64,000 bases of DNA from Allomyces arbusculus (GCA_027604705.1 JADHYV010000002.1:868001-932000), one strand, 5' to 3'; counted from the stretch's first letter, positions 34,190-45,930 are shown. The notes: generated by a model not told the origin, from the letters alone. Made by a program: numbers and translations.

Positions 34190-37100
34190 ATGCTGCTCGG
34201 CACGACGGGCACTGCCGTGCCCCTCCCGCCCGAGGCGGCATCCATGAACGCGTCGGTCTCGCCACGGCTGCAGGAGTCGTCGAGTTTGTCTCTCGCCCTC
34301 GGCGCGCCCTCGATCCACCACAATGCGACCCACCTATGGCCCAGACCGCCCACCGACGCATCCAAGCCTATCGGAGCACCATCACCGGCCCGCAACATTG
34401 GCGCGCCGCCCTCGGACCACTCGCACGACACGCACGCGCCGCCGGCTGATCTCGCTGCTGCCGCGGATGGCGGCGACCGTGCGCCCTCATGGCCCGCGTC
34501 GGCGTCGGCGTTGGCCTCGTCGTTGCCGGCTCTGGCGGGGACCAAATCGAGCCCGTCGGGTCGGCCCGTACCGCCGCCAGTTTCTCCACCCGATGCGGCG
34601 GCTGGGCCGACCGTGGTTCTGCACTTGGCAACGCCCGCGAGTGTGCCGCAACGGACAAGTACCTCGTCGTCATCTACAGCACCCGCGCCGGCTCTGAGCG
34701 TGGCAGCCAACGCACCGGTGTGGCGCCCTCCCGTTGACGGTGCGAGCGGCGTGTCTGGTCCTGCGCCAGTTCCCGCTCGTCCGCCAATGCAAGGTTCTGC
34801 TCCCACTTTGTCGATCATTATCACCGCGGTGATGCCCCCCTGACCGTCCGTCGACCCTCTCTTCCCATAGCCCCAACCTCCACCACGCCGCTCTCGCAGC
34901 CGTCCTTCTACCCGTACCCGCCCACCGCGACGGGTCATGGAGGCGCGATCCCGGCGCTCCTCCCACCACCCTCGGTCCTGCGGTCCATGTCGGACCCGCT
35001 CCAATACGCGACGCACCTCGCCTTACAGCACCACCACTACCACGCGGCCATGGCCGCCGGTGGCCCGCGACTTCCTCCTCCACCACCGCTCCCACCGCCC
35101 CTCGCAGACGCCGGGACGCCGCGTCCGCCGCCGCCACCCATGATCCCCGTTCCGGGCCTACGACTGCCGGGCCTCGCGGCCGCGCTCAAGCCCATGCCCA
35201 CCGGGCCGACTGGCGCGAGCGGGGCTGCGCGCCCGCCGCCGTACCCGATCCTGCCACCGCCCGCGGCCGCGATGCGCCGGCTCTTGACCCCGCCGCCGCC
35301 CTTGTCGGCCGCAACGCTCGCAGCAGTTGCCGGTGCAGCCGCGGCCGCAGGCGGCGCGCCGTTCCGCATGATGGGCCCGACGGTCCCCGCGCGCGACAAC
35401 GCGGGCAGCGGCATGCCGGCGTCCTCGATCCTCCCGCCGCCCACCGGTCCTCGGCGCGATGCGCTTGCGGCGCGCGCGTCGGCGACGGCCGGCCTGGACG
35501 GCGGGTCGCCGGGGGATACGCACCCCGCCGCCGCTACTGCTGCCGTTGAGGCAACCGCGACGGCGACGGTGAACCCCGAGGACCTGCTCCCGGCGCTCGA
35601 AGTGCACGAGGCGCAACTGGATTTCTCGACGACGAGCTGCAAGGGTCGTGGGAATGCGGCTGAGAAGCGGCACGGGTTCTTGCGGACATTAGCGGCGGTG
35701 CATGCGATTGTGAGGGAGAAGCTCTACCGCGCACGCCGGTGCACGATGGAACAGTATTTCTCGACGCACCATAAGATCTCGCGCGCGCAGGTGTACCGGT
35801 TGCTCGATTGTTATACGATCATTCATGTGCGTTGGCGGTGTTTGATGGAGTAAAGGCGGAGCGAGTGGGTCTGATGGTTGTGATGGGGCGGAATGGGTAG
35901 GAACTCGACGATTTCCCGGAAAAACCGCTCAAGCAACGCATTTGCCGCACGCTCAAGAAGGTCACGCCGTCGGCTGCGGGACGGCGGCAGTTGTGGGCCG
36001 CGGTGCTTGCGCGGTTTGGGACCGATGCGGCAGCGGTCGCGAGTTTGACGTCGGGGGATATCTTGACGACGTGGCGCGACTTGACTGCCGGTACCGTCTC
36101 CGATCTACCCGGTTCTTTTTGGTGGGTGGTCAAATGCTGACGACGACGACTGGTTGTTTGTGTAGTGATCACGACGAACGCGACCCCGGCCGTGTCGGGA
36201 TCAGGGTCTTCGGCGCCGCCACCGCCCACGACCGCGACCCCCGCACCGGCACGCGTGCGGGTGCCCAGGACACGTCGCACGCTGTCCGCGAAGCCAAACG
36301 CTGCTTCCACGGCACCTGCTGCGGCAAGCGCAGCGTCTGCCGAGGCAGCACCGACCGTGCTCGTCATCCCGCCGCCGATCATGCCGACCTCGGTCGTCCC
36401 GGCACCGCGCGTGCCACCGCCACCACCACATGCCGTTGCAGAGGTAGCGGGGGCGGTGACGGCGGCGGTGCCGGCAGCCAGATCGGGGCCTGCGACGACA
36501 CCTTTATCTGCGGCGGCCGAACCTCAAGCGTCGGCGGCTATGCCGGCGAACTCGCCCGCACCGGCACCCGCGGTCGCGCAAGCGCCAGCTCACGCCCAAG
36601 CGCTGCCTGCCGCTCCCACCGCAGCAGTATCGCTCGCCTTCCCTGCGGCACCGGGCTCGTCCCCCGCGCCCGTAGCGGTGCCCGTTACCGGTTCCGCCGA
36701 TCCCGGCCTCAAGCGCAAGCGTATGCCGCCGTCGGCCCCGCCATCGCCTCAAGCGCCGCGGTCGCCGCGCGCCAAGCGCATGACGCTCGAGCCGTCGGCC
36801 ACGCCGCCGTCGCCGCCGCAGGTCGTCGAGGCGCCGCCCGCGGCGGTCGCGATACCCGCAGATGCGCGCGACGCGTCGCTGAAACCACTCGAGCCGATGG
36901 CGAAGTTGGCAGCGACACGAAATGAACGGTCGCCGACGGCACTTCACTCGTCGCCCGTGCACGTGTCGCCCTCACCCGCGCACGGCGGAAATATGGACGC
37001 GGTGCTTGACGCGACCATGGCTGAAATCAGTGCCGCCGACGCGATTCACACGACCTCGCCCGCCGCTGTTGTCGAACACACACAAGCGAGCCACGTCAGC

Positions 37101-37919
37101 GACCCTTCCGCCGGCATGGCCGGTGCACCAACCGACCCGGGCCCAAGCGACCGCGAGTCCACCGCCGCCGGGATCACGAGCGCCGTCATGGACATGGACC
37201 TCGACGCGTCGTCGATAGGCCACTTCGCCACTGCCGGGCCCGCATACCCCGCAGGGACCTCCGCCACGGCCAACGCGTACACAGTTGATTATTGCGCCAA
37301 CGATATCGCCATGGACGACATGTACGTGGCCGACGCTTCGGCTACGTTCACGCTCTACTCGGCGGCCGCAGCCGCAGCCGCAGCTGCAGCGGCGCAGGAA
37401 GAGCGCGGATTGGGCTCGCCGCGGCTGCACCGGTTCGACCACGCGCCGCTGCACGGCACGCGGCACGCGTCGTCGGCGTCGGGCGCGCAGCTGTACCTGT
37501 CCCAACCCCCGGCGCCACCAGCACACCACGCACATCCTCTTCCCCCGCCACCGCCCCCCTCTCGTGCGCACGCCGCACACTTCCACCCGCACCCGGTCGC
37601 AGCGCCCGCGCCCGCGACCGCGGCCCCGGATCGGTCGTTCCAGTTGTACGCGGCCAAGTACCATCACCACGACGACGCGATCGGGTATGCACCCGCACAC
37701 TTGGTGCGTACGGCCGCCCCACCGCCGCCGCCGCCGCCGTTGCCGGTGCAGCAACAGCAACAAGCGGCACACGTGCATGCGCACCACCATCATGGCGCGC
37801 ATGGGAATGTGCCGACGAGTTTACCGCCGCATCTGTTGCAGCCGCCCGCGGGGGCGGCCGCGTGCGGGTTTCACGCGCCGCAGCACCACCACCACCATTC
37901 TCATCATCGTCACCAACAT

Positions 37920-37955
<36 letters not shown>

Positions 37956-39281
37956 AATGTGGGGTATTCGCAGCAGAGCACGCAGTATGCGGCGGGAGCG
38001 CCGGCTGCACACGCGCGCACGGCGTCGCGCGGGTCCCGTGGACATGTGTCGATTGCAAATTCGGCATGGCCGATCGTGTCCACCACCCAGCAACGGCAGC
38101 AGCAGCAGCAACAGCAACATCATTTGGCGGCCCCGCCGCAGCAGCAACAGCACGCACACCAACACCAGCACCAACACCAACAACAGCACCAGCACCACCA
38201 GCAGTACGCGCAGTTGCAGCAGCAACAGCAACTCGCGGCGCAGCATTTACACCAATACCAGCACCCGCAACCGCAAGCGTACCAGACCGCGCAACAGCAG
38301 CAGCCATACCCTCGCGCGGCGCTCTTACAACAGCAACAGTACCACGTCCCACCGCTCTCAAATCAGCGGTACGCCGCCGACAGCGCGGCCGCCGCTCACT
38401 ACGGCAAGTCCCACCACCTCGCGACCGCCGCCGCTGTGTCGATGCCGCACGACATCGTCGACGGCGCTGCCGCCGCGATGCCGTTCTTGATCCAGGAAAT
38501 GTTCCATGCTGCCGGAATGACGGCGCTCGCCGCTGCCGGCTGCGACCCGCCGCCGCCACCCGCCCCCACGACCACGACGTGGGCCGCGACCGCACCGGCC
38601 GCAGGAGTGCGCAGCAGTCAGAGCAGCAGCTCCACCAACGCGAGCCTCCTCGCCCCAACGACGACCTCGTCGGCCCCGGCGCCCTACCCGGAGTACGACT
38701 ACTTTATCCAGGACCAGCCGGGGGACACCGCCGCGCGGGACATGCACGACCTGCACGACCTGATTGCCGCGGCCGCCGCCGCGGGCAGCGGCGGCACCGA
38801 CACGTCCCCCGTGACCGCGAGCCCGATGGCGTTGCTTACGGCGCCCGCGGCACTCGACCCGACGCTTGGGCTGGATGACGGCGCGTTCCGGCACGCGCTG
38901 GCGTTCCCAGCGACGATGGGTGGCGGGAAGCAGCACGAGGCGCGTGCGATGCCGACGTGGGCCGCGGCGCACGCGCACGCACCGCCGACGGCCAATCGCA
39001 TGCGGCGCGCGGCGACGGTGGCCGGACCCGTCGCGGCGAGCGACGAGCATGCCGCCCGGTATTATGCGACGATGGCGGCGATGGCCGAGTTGGTCGCAAA
39101 TCCCGCGCCGGCGCAGACGCAGGCGGTCCCTGCGGGGGTCGGGATGGGAGGGTCGCGGCCGTCGACGGTCGCGGCGATCACGGCGTTGCAGGCGTACATG
39201 ATGGCGCCCGAGCATGGCGGTGGGAGTGGCGGGTTGGGCGCAGAGGCGGCGGGCAGTGTGCCAAGGGCGCCGGCAATGTGA
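34190..39281 (+). CDS. 1621-aa poly-Gln/His/Ala regulator-like protein with an embedded phage-type helical domain
   Basis: Four exons: 34190-34793, 34871-35826, 35901-36090 and 36166-39281; introns are 77, 74 and 75 nt and all phases close. Almost all of the protein is low complexity: Pro/Ala/Ser/Thr at the N-terminus, an NLS-like LKRKRM and PRAKRM in the middle, then long runs of His and Gln (HHHHHHSHHRHQHH, 11 Gln, and mixed HQHQHQ), and Ala-rich tails. One folded domain, about residues 435-585, spans exons 2 and 3: KRHGFLRTLAAVHAIVREKL, CTMEQYFSTHHKISRAQVYR, LLDCYTII, then PLKQRICRTLKK and GRRQLWAAVLARFG. The layout (short helix, YF-x2-H-x-ISR-x2-YRL-, Leu/Arg helix, RRQLW helix) resembles helical domains in bacterial, phage and plasmid proteins. 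A transcription-related role is inferred from composition only. Confidence 0.7.
37923..37955 (+). repeat. (CAG)10CAA run coding for 11 Gln
   Basis: Ten CAG codons then one CAA in the fourth exon of the poly-Gln gene. Further mixed CAG/CAA/CAC runs follow to about 38340, giving interleaved Gln and His. Confidence 0.95.
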
Positions 39282-40107
39282 AGGGCGGTGCAGAGATCTG
39301 GATGGGATGTTGGGGAGACTAGGCCGACTTGGCTTGAGTTGAAGGAGGATGAGGAGGAGGAGAAGATGAGGACTGGCGGGAGTGGGACGTGCAGAGGGGC
39401 GAGCGCGGGTCGCTCGGGGACTGGGCAGGGGACGACATCGGGACAAGAAGTTTCCTTTCATTTTTACAACAAGCCGTCATTCTATTGCTGCTGGATGGAT
39501 GGGCTGGAGGCCTTGGCCATGCGCGCATGAACGCGCGCTGCAGTGGAGGCGAACCGAGCGCGGGGAACCTCAGGCCGACTTGCCACGCATGCGAGACGTG
39601 TGGCGGCGCACAGCGGGGGCTGACTCAGTGTCACACGACATGCGCGTGGTCCGAGCGGCACAGTGCGCTGCTTGTTGCCGGCTCTCTCGCCGTCCGTCCG
39701 CGGCCTCTCTCCCCGCCGCGCCGTCCTCGAGCCGCGCGACTGGCCGCACTGACCTCTTTGCTCCCGGCACCCTGCTCCCGCGATCTGACGCCGCGATCGC
39801 GCCGGCTTTCCGTGCTCCGCCACTTCGCCGCACCTTCGCACCGCCGTGTGCCGTCGCTCCAGCTCGGACCGACCACGTCGATTCCCCCAACTCAAATCGC
39901 CCCACTTCTCCCTTCCCCGTGAGCCGACCCGCCGTCGGCCCGCTCGCGCCCTGGTCCGTGCCGCCGCCCGCCCGCCCGCCCGCTGATCCCATCCGTGATC
40001 GTGCCCCTGGCCGCCCCGCCACCAGACCCCGAACAGATTCGAAGGCGCAGCCCGCATCCATTGCCCTCCTCTCTTCCTCGTCCACCACCACCACCACCAC
40101 TTTCACA
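39282..40107. other. Intergenic between the poly-Gln gene and the coiled-coil gene
   Basis: No gene supported. The frame of the following gene stays open upstream to 39382, but this part is compositionally like leader sequence and ends in a pyrimidine-rich run with CCA repeats just before the start codon. Confidence 0.5.
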
Positions 40108-42675
40108 ATGGACATGCTCGCGCGCCTTCGCCGCGCCATGAGCCCCGTCAACGACATGGTGATTGCGCACCCGGCCGACGCCAAGGACGCGTCAATCAGT
40201 AGCAGCGGTCCGGTCGCCGCGCCCCCAAAAGTGCCGGCGTTCACGTTCCCCAGGCTGGTCAACCCTGTCGACGGCACGGTCGTCACGACGCCGGCGCAGT
40301 TCAAGTTTGTCGATCCGACCGCCGTGGCGGCCGCGGCCGCGGGGCCGATGGCGTTCACGTTCGGGGGCCCGCCCACCGCCATGCCGCAACCGACCGACCT
40401 CCCAGAGACCACCACCACCACCACCACCACCACCGCGCCCGCCAAGTACGTGCCTGCCAAGCGCGTGCACTTCGCGGACGACTCATGCACCGCTACCAAC
40501 ACCACGGCGGCTGCGGCACCGACGAAGCGCGCGCGACCCTTTGCGATCGACCAGGCCGCAATGCAGACCGGCGCAGCCATCACCAAGGCGCGCACTGACG
40601 CCGAGGCAAGGATCGCCGACGTGAACGAGACCGCGATGGCCGCGCTCACGGCCGCAGCCGAGTCCTCAGCGACGGCGATGGCGGCCACCGAGGAAGCCGA
40701 CCAGTTGCAAGAGGAAGTCGCGCGACTGCGGACGCAACTCGCCGAGGCCAAAAACAAGGCCGCCAATGGTGTCGCGGAAGTGGAGGCGGCGTGGAACGCG
40801 ACCAAACAGGAGTTGGCCAAGGTGAAAAAGGAAAAGGCCGACCTCGAAAAGGTCAAGGACGAGAAGGTCGCGCTCGAGCAAAAGGTCAAGGACGCGGCGG
40901 TCGGACTGCGCGGTTTGAAAGAGTGCCAGCGCGCCAAGGCTGAGGTCGAGGCAAGGGCCGAAAAGGCCGATCGCGAAGTCAAGGCGCTCAAGCGGCGGTG
41001 CCAGACCGCCGAGGCACGCATTGTGCAGGCCAAGTCGAGCAAGTCGCTCGAGGCCGAGATTGCGTCGCTGCGGGTCAAGCTGGCAGCCGCGGTCAAGGAG
41101 CGCGAGGCCGGCGTGGCCGAGCGAGCCGCGCTCGATGAGCAGTTGCAGCGCGCCAAGGCCGCGGAGGCCGAGGCGACGGCCGCGACCGAGGCTAAGCTCG
41201 ACCGCGCGCGCGCCAAGTTTGTCGCGCTGACCAAGGACCGCGACACGGCCGTCGCGCAGCGCAAGACGATGGCCGAGCTGCTCGTGCGCGCCGAGGCCAA
41301 GGAAGCCGCGGCCAAGGCCAAGGTCGATGAGATGGGCACCAAGTTGGCGCAGATGAAGCGCGATGTCGGAAAGCACCAGCTCATGGACGCGCTCAAGGCC
41401 AAGCTCGTGCGCGCCGAGGAGAAGATCAAGAAGCTTGAGGAGGAAAAGTCGGCGCGTGTCTATGCGGCCTCGACCGCGTCGGCGTCGGCGTCGTCATGCC
41501 TCGTGAACCCGAGCAAGTGGCTTGCAAAAGCCAAGGCCGAGTGCGACCGCGAGAAGGCGCGTGCCGACGCGTTGCAGAAGCAGTTGGACACGGAGCGCTG
41601 GAACCACTCGGCGGTGATTGGCAAGGCAGCAGCGAAATGTATGGGTGCGGGACGCATGGTCATGACCGTGGATGCGGCGACCGAGACGGACGGTGCTCGT
41701 GCCGACGTGCAGCAACTGACGACCATGATCACGAACCGGATCGCAAAGGGCAAGCAGAGCGCGCGCGCTCGGATCAGTGTTGTGCGGCTCACGCAACTCG
41801 TGGCGCTCGCTCGGATCTTCAAACTGAAGCAGCAAGTCGCGTCACTCTCGGCGGCGGCGCCGACGCCTTTCGTCAAGACCGACGTGGATATCCAGACCAA
41901 CGACGTCGACTTTGCCACCGACGTGTCCGAGTCGGGCGACGACCAGTTCACGGACATGGCGTCGTTTGTCCTGAGCCTCAACGACGAGGACTCGGGCGCA
42001 CCAGCATCGTTTGCGTCGCTCCCATCGACGGCATCGACCGTCTCTACGCTCACGTCCTGGCCAAGGGCCGCGATCCCGTCGGGGCCGTGGGACCCCCCGA
42101 CGGTCACGGCCGTCGTTGAGCCGCCGGCAGCACCCAAGCCGACGCCCACACCCGCACCAAAGCCCGCTGCCGCGCCGAAAGCGCCCATGCCCGCGCGCCA
42201 CTCGCCCGCGTTCGCATCGGTCCCGGACCCGTGGGCCGTCCCGCACGTGCCGCACCCGGGCTACTACCAGGCGCCGCCTAGGTGGCCGATGGCCTACGCG
42301 CCGGCCGACCAAGCCGGATCGGCCGTGCGCGGCCAATACTACCCGTCCTACACGGCCGTGCCCACCGCCGGTGGGTGGGTCCATGCATCACCGCATGACG
42401 CGGCCGCGGCAGCAGCTGCAGGGTGGACGATGGCGCCAATGTGGGCAGTTCCGTCTACCGATGCGTCGACGCTTGTGGCGAGCAAGCCCGCGAAGCGCCG
42501 GGTTGAGACGAAATTGCCGACGAGCGGGATGCCCTACCCGCCGCCGCAGGTGCGCCGCGCGCGTGCCGTGGATTGTGCAGTGGATCTCGGGATGCAGGCG
42601 CCGCCACCGCCGGGGTTTGCGCGCCGTGGGGTCGCGGCGTACACACATGGGACTCAGCGTTGGTCAATGACTTGA
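40108..42675 (+). CDS. Coiled-coil protein of 855 aa with FTF motifs at the N-terminus
   Basis: Single exon. I do not recognise the family. Residues 1-130 are disordered and contain FTFPRLVNP, FKFVDP and FTFGGPP, a nine-Thr run, and a basic patch (PTKRARPF). Residues 140-480 are a long heptad-rich coiled coil dominated by Ala, Lys and Glu (QLQEEVARLRTQLAEAKNKA and later repeats). A Cys-poor globular-looking part follows (TNRIAKGKQSARARISVVRL, VDIQTNDVDFATDVSESGDD). The C-terminus is Pro/Tyr/Trp-rich with PYPPPQVRRAR near the end. The start is the first ATG after a pyrimidine-rich leader. A structural or nuclear-envelope-type role is possible but not shown. Confidence 0.75.
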   Translation: MDMLARLRRAMSPVNDMVIAHPADAKDASISSSGPVAAPPKVPAFTFPRLVNPVDGTVVTTPAQFKFVDPTAVAAAAAGPMAFTFGGPPTAMPQPTDLPETTTTTTTTTAPAKYVPAKRVHFADDSCTATNTTAAAAPTKRARPFAIDQAAMQTGAAITKARTDAEARIADVNETAMAALTAAAESSATAMAATEEADQLQEEVARLRTQLAEAKNKAANGVAEVEAAWNATKQELAKVKKEKADLEKVKDEKVALEQKVKDAAVGLRGLKECQRAKAEVEARAEKADREVKALKRRCQTAEARIVQAKSSKSLEAEIASLRVKLAAAVKEREAGVAERAALDEQLQRAKAAEAEATAATEAKLDRARAKFVALTKDRDTAVAQRKTMAELLVRAEAKEAAAKAKVDEMGTKLAQMKRDVGKHQLMDALKAKLVRAEEKIKKLEEEKSARVYAASTASASASSCLVNPSKWLAKAKAECDREKARADALQKQLDTERWNHSAVIGKAAAKCMGAGRMVMTVDAATETDGARADVQQLTTMITNRIAKGKQSARARISVVRLTQLVALARIFKLKQQVASLSAAAPTPFVKTDVDIQTNDVDFATDVSESGDDQFTDMASFVLSLNDEDSGAPASFASLPSTASTVSTLTSWPRAAIPSGPWDPPTVTAVVEPPAAPKPTPTPAPKPAAAPKAPMPARHSPAFASVPDPWAVPHVPHPGYYQAPPRWPMAYAPADQAGSAVRGQYYPSYTAVPTAGGWVHASPHDAAAAAAAGWTMAPMWAVPSTDASTLVASKPAKRRVETKLPTSGMPYPPPQVRRARAVDCAVDLGMQAPPPPGFARRGVAAYTHGTQRWSMT
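40408..40434 (+). repeat. (ACC)9 run coding for nine Thr
   Basis: Nine consecutive ACC codons in the N-terminal disordered part of the coiled-coil gene. Confidence 0.95.
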
Positions 42676-43104
42676 ATGATGGGTTGGGATGGAGGACTGG
42701 AGAGAGCGTTTGATGCAACCTGCATGGATGGAGTGGAGAAGACTTTGCAACCATTATGTATAACACAACACGTAGTAGTTTCGTAGACACTTCGTGGTCG
42801 GCGGAGGCGGTTTGATTTGTGATCATGCGAGGACTGTGCAAGATTGCCAGTCACAATGCAACGACTCTTACCTCGCGCTTTTGTCGATCGTCATTAAGAG
42901 CACGGCCGTCAACCATTTTTCGACCAAGGACCCCCAAACCAAGGCTCGCTAGTGAACACTTTTCTTCATTGATGCCCGGCCAAACGACCATTTATTTGTA
43001 GAAAGGGGCAGCAACGCTGGAGCTACAAAGACCATCAGACTTCAGCGCGCAGGTAAGACTTGATGGAGACACGAAGCACGCGCGTCGTCACGAGCAACAC
43101 GCAG
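42676..43104. other. Convergent 3' region between the coiled-coil and kinesin genes
   Basis: About 430 bp without a gene, AT-richer than its surroundings. Consistent with two overlapping or adjacent 3' untranslated regions. Confidence 0.5.
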
Positions 43105-44574
43105 CTAGTGCTTGCTAGCAGCGCTCGACGCGAGCGACCCGTAGCGCAACGAGTTGATCGTGTACTTTGCCAACTCGGCGCTCGGTGAGACATTGACGAC
43201 CATGATCGACGCGGCCGGATGGCCCGACGCCGGCTTGAGCACGGGCGCCAACACACGCGTGAGCGTACTGTCACGGAACGGCGGCTTCCCGACGCCCGAC
43301 GCGATCGCGGTAATGCACCGCTGGAGCGCCAGCAAGCTCTTGTTGATATAAATCGACTCGGCCTTTTCCTCGCGCGTCGTGCCCGCCTTGGCCAAATCTC
43401 GGTCGTCCTTGTCGGCGCCCGCCAAATCGACGAGCAGGACTTTGCCGCCAATCGCGCCCCCGGCTTCGGCAATCACGTCGCGCTCGCGCTGTCGCGCCTC
43501 GTCGTGCGCTTGGTTCGCCGCCTGCGACGCGGCCTCGGCCGCCTTGATCTCGGCGGCTTCCTGCCGCAGACGGTCCATCCAGTCGCTCACGTCGACGCTC
43601 TCGTCGTCGTCGCACGTCAGCACCATCGTGCTACCGTCCATGCGCACAAGCCCGCTCGTTGTCCAGAACCCGATATTCCGGTCAATCGCGGTTTTCCCGA
43701 GCGGGATCGCTGTCGCCTCGGCCTCGGCCACTTCGTCGCGCGCACGAATCAAGTCATCGTTGACAATTTCCAGCTCGAGTACGCCGTGCGACCGCGATGA
43801 CTGGTCGTTGAGCGACGACGCGCCGGAGGCACGGTGTGCAAGCCCGACGGCCAGGACATCGGCCGCGTCGTCAGTGCTCTTGACGAGCACGGAACGCTGA
43901 TTCATCGCATACACGCGGCCGTCCTCGAGCAACTTGACCTGGCCGCGGACCTGCATTTCGCCGTCGGCATTCTCGCGCAAGTGGCACTCGGACCGGTCGT
44001 CGAGCAAGTCGTAGACTTTCTTGTTGTGCAGTTCCACAAACCGCACATGCAGTGCCAGCCCTTCATCGAGCCGCGCGAGAAGTCGGTCCGTCAGGAGCGA
44101 GTAAAGACCCGGCTCAAGCCCGGGTTTCCCAAGCATCGTGTAGGTCTTGCCCGCGCCCGTATGGCCGTAGCAAAAGACCGACAGCGTCCCACCGGCGAGG
44201 GCCACGTCGAGCCGCGCGTCAATCGCGGCCGAAAAAACGTCGGCGTTGGTCGAGTGGGTGCCGAGGACCCCGTGGAAGTGGCCAATCGCTGCGTGCCCTG
44301 GGGTCGCGTGCAGTGCCGTCACAGTCGCATGGTCCTCATCGCGCAAGGTCGTCTCGGTCGTGAGCCCCGGCAGGACGGCTTGTGTCTCGGTCGGCAGCAG
44401 GGGCCGAACCTTGGTAAAGACTTCAAACGTGGACTTGGTCGTGCTGGAAGCGGCTGGGCGCGTCGAGGTCAGGCCGTCACCCGCGCCTTGCTGAATCGCA
44501 AGCGAGTGGATGATTTCTTGCACTTCTTGCAGCTCGGTCTCAGAGAGTCGCGTGGAGGTGATGGGGGCGGCCAT
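43105..44574 (-). CDS. Motor-only kinesin-like protein
   Basis: Single exon, 489 aa, that is almost entirely a kinesin motor domain. Visible motifs in order: FEVFTKVRPLLPTE (first strand), the P-loop GHTGAGKTYTM near residue 140 (Gly-His in place of the usual Gly-Gln), VRFVELHNKKVYDLL, switch I NDQSSRSH near 258, and switch II LLVDLAGADKDD near 381 (normally DLAGSE). INKSLLALQRCITAI, FRDSTLTRVL and NSLRYGSL follow. About 90 extra residues lie between switch I and switch II, partly Ala/Glu-rich and helical (EIKAAEAASQAANQAHDEAR). There is no coiled-coil stalk; the protein stops about 10 residues after the motor. The motifs lean towards kinesin-13 or another N-type family, but placement is unsure. 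ATPase activity is plausible, since the P-loop and switch residues are mostly intact. Confidence 0.88.
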   Translation of the reverse strand: MAAPITSTRLSETELQEVQEIIHSLAIQQGAGDGLTSTRPAASSTTKSTFEVFTKVRPLLPTETQAVLPGLTTETTLRDEDHATVTALHATPGHAAIGHFHGVLGTHSTNADVFSAAIDARLDVALAGGTLSVFCYGHTGAGKTYTMLGKPGLEPGLYSLLTDRLLARLDEGLALHVRFVELHNKKVYDLLDDRSECHLRENADGEMQVRGQVKLLEDGRVYAMNQRSVLVKSTDDAADVLAVGLAHRASGASSLNDQSSRSHGVLELEIVNDDLIRARDEVAEAEATAIPLGKTAIDRNIGFWTTSGLVRMDGSTMVLTCDDDESVDVSDWMDRLRQEAAEIKAAEAASQAANQAHDEARQRERDVIAEAGGAIGGKVLLVDLAGADKDDRDLAKAGTTREEKAESIYINKSLLALQRCITAIASGVGKPPFRDSTLTRVLAPVLKPASGHPAASIMVVNVSPSAELAKYTINSLRYGSLASSAASKH

Positions 44575-45930
44575 GGTTGGTTCTTGCTTGGGTCGCGTTG
44601 CTCGACTCGATGTTGGTGGAGCGGGGACCCAGGTCGGAGGACGGCCTTATATCACCATTTGCTTGCCGACCCTTGAAGCGCTGCGTCCCGGCCGTGATGG
44701 GGCGCGCCGGCACACTGTCCACTGTAAAAATGGCGGATGAATGCAGTGCGTCAACTTGGGTCGTTGTTAAGGACTACTCTTCGTTGTTGTGAGGATGGTG
44801 TGCGCGAACCACGGCCGGAACAATATGGTGGAAGGCTTGGCGGCGCCGTTGCTCTCTTCGCGTTTTTTTCGTGGAGCGCCGACGAACGACATCATCCTTG
44901 ACGGTGGTTAACAGCGCGCGCCAGTCGCTGGTGGAATAATGAATTATGGTTGAGCGGGGATGGGGGCAGCAACGCGCGCAGCACGGCCGGCAGAATACAG
45001 AGAAAGTGCGCCCGACCGATGATGTCCCTCACCAAACGCCTGTGCGCGACGGAGAAGAGGTGGCGAGGTGGCAACACAACGTCGAAGGGCTTCAAATGAA
45101 TAAACGTGACCGCGCACTGATGCTTCGCTGCATTCTACTTGATTTGCGGCAAGCGGCGAAGCGCAACCCATTGACGCTCACGGCGCGGCCTTCCCCAACG
45201 TCATCGAGGAACCCCGATGGCATCAAACACGCGTGCCACGCGTCCGATTTGGTTTCCGGCCAGGCGTTGGGCTCTTTGCCACGAAGTAGGCGGTGAATGC
45301 ATTTTCTCGATAATACAGCGATTGAGGGAGGGTCGGGACGGGCGAGGAAAGGCGGGGAAGGGTGTGGAAGGGCGGAAAAGGAGAGAACAGGTTTGTGTTA
45401 TTGTTACGTCGCGTGGCTTTGATGTTTTTGTTACTATTCATGTCCATGAAATCGTAGCGGAGTTGATACGTTGATACACCTTATGTCTACGAGGGAAGAA
45501 TGGTTGTTGACGGCCGGACACATGTTAACAGAGTTATACAGTATCATAGTCTATGCTGCAAGTCGTAAGAAGTATGGGCCCGTTGTGTGTTGTGTATGTA
45601 TGATACAACTGACGTGGCATCGCATCAGGCTGACTTGGAAACATGCATGGAACTTGAATTTCAAGTCGGACCAGGCTGCCTGTGGCCAACACCAAACAGC
45701 GACGATGCCGCGTCCCGCCGCGTCCTCGAGTCTGCCCGCCGTTTCCAACAACCGGCAAGAGCGTGCTTAGTGCTTGTGCAGTGAGTACCATTCTTCAACA
45801 ACTTGGAACCACGACGAGCTGCAATATTTGTGGAGATCGAAAGGCAAGCAATCATATTCGACCTTGTCAAAGACAGTATTCCGCCCCACCATCTACCGAC
45901 CCCAAGCCTTTCCAAGTCCTGACTCCACCG
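44575..45930. other. Intergenic: promoter side of the kinesin, 3' flank of the PH-like gene
   Basis: About 1.35 kb with no gene supported. It is among the most AT-rich parts of the window, especially 45280-45620, and has stop codons in all frames at short intervals. I looked for tRNA-like folds by eye and saw none I could support. Confidence 0.5.

Noticed and set aside
37348-39461. Long minus-strand frames over the poly-Gln gene
   Set aside because: Mirror images of poly-Gln, poly-His and poly-Ala codons; the + strand frame joins cleanly to three upstream exons.
39570-41429. 619-codon minus-strand frame
   Set aside because: Antisense to the coiled-coil gene. Its Ser/Ala/Thr composition is the mirror of Lys/Glu/Ala heptads.
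44575-45930. tRNA or other small RNA genes in the AT-richer spacer
   Set aside because: I could not find paired arms with the conserved loop bases by eye; a covariance-model search would be needed to claim one.
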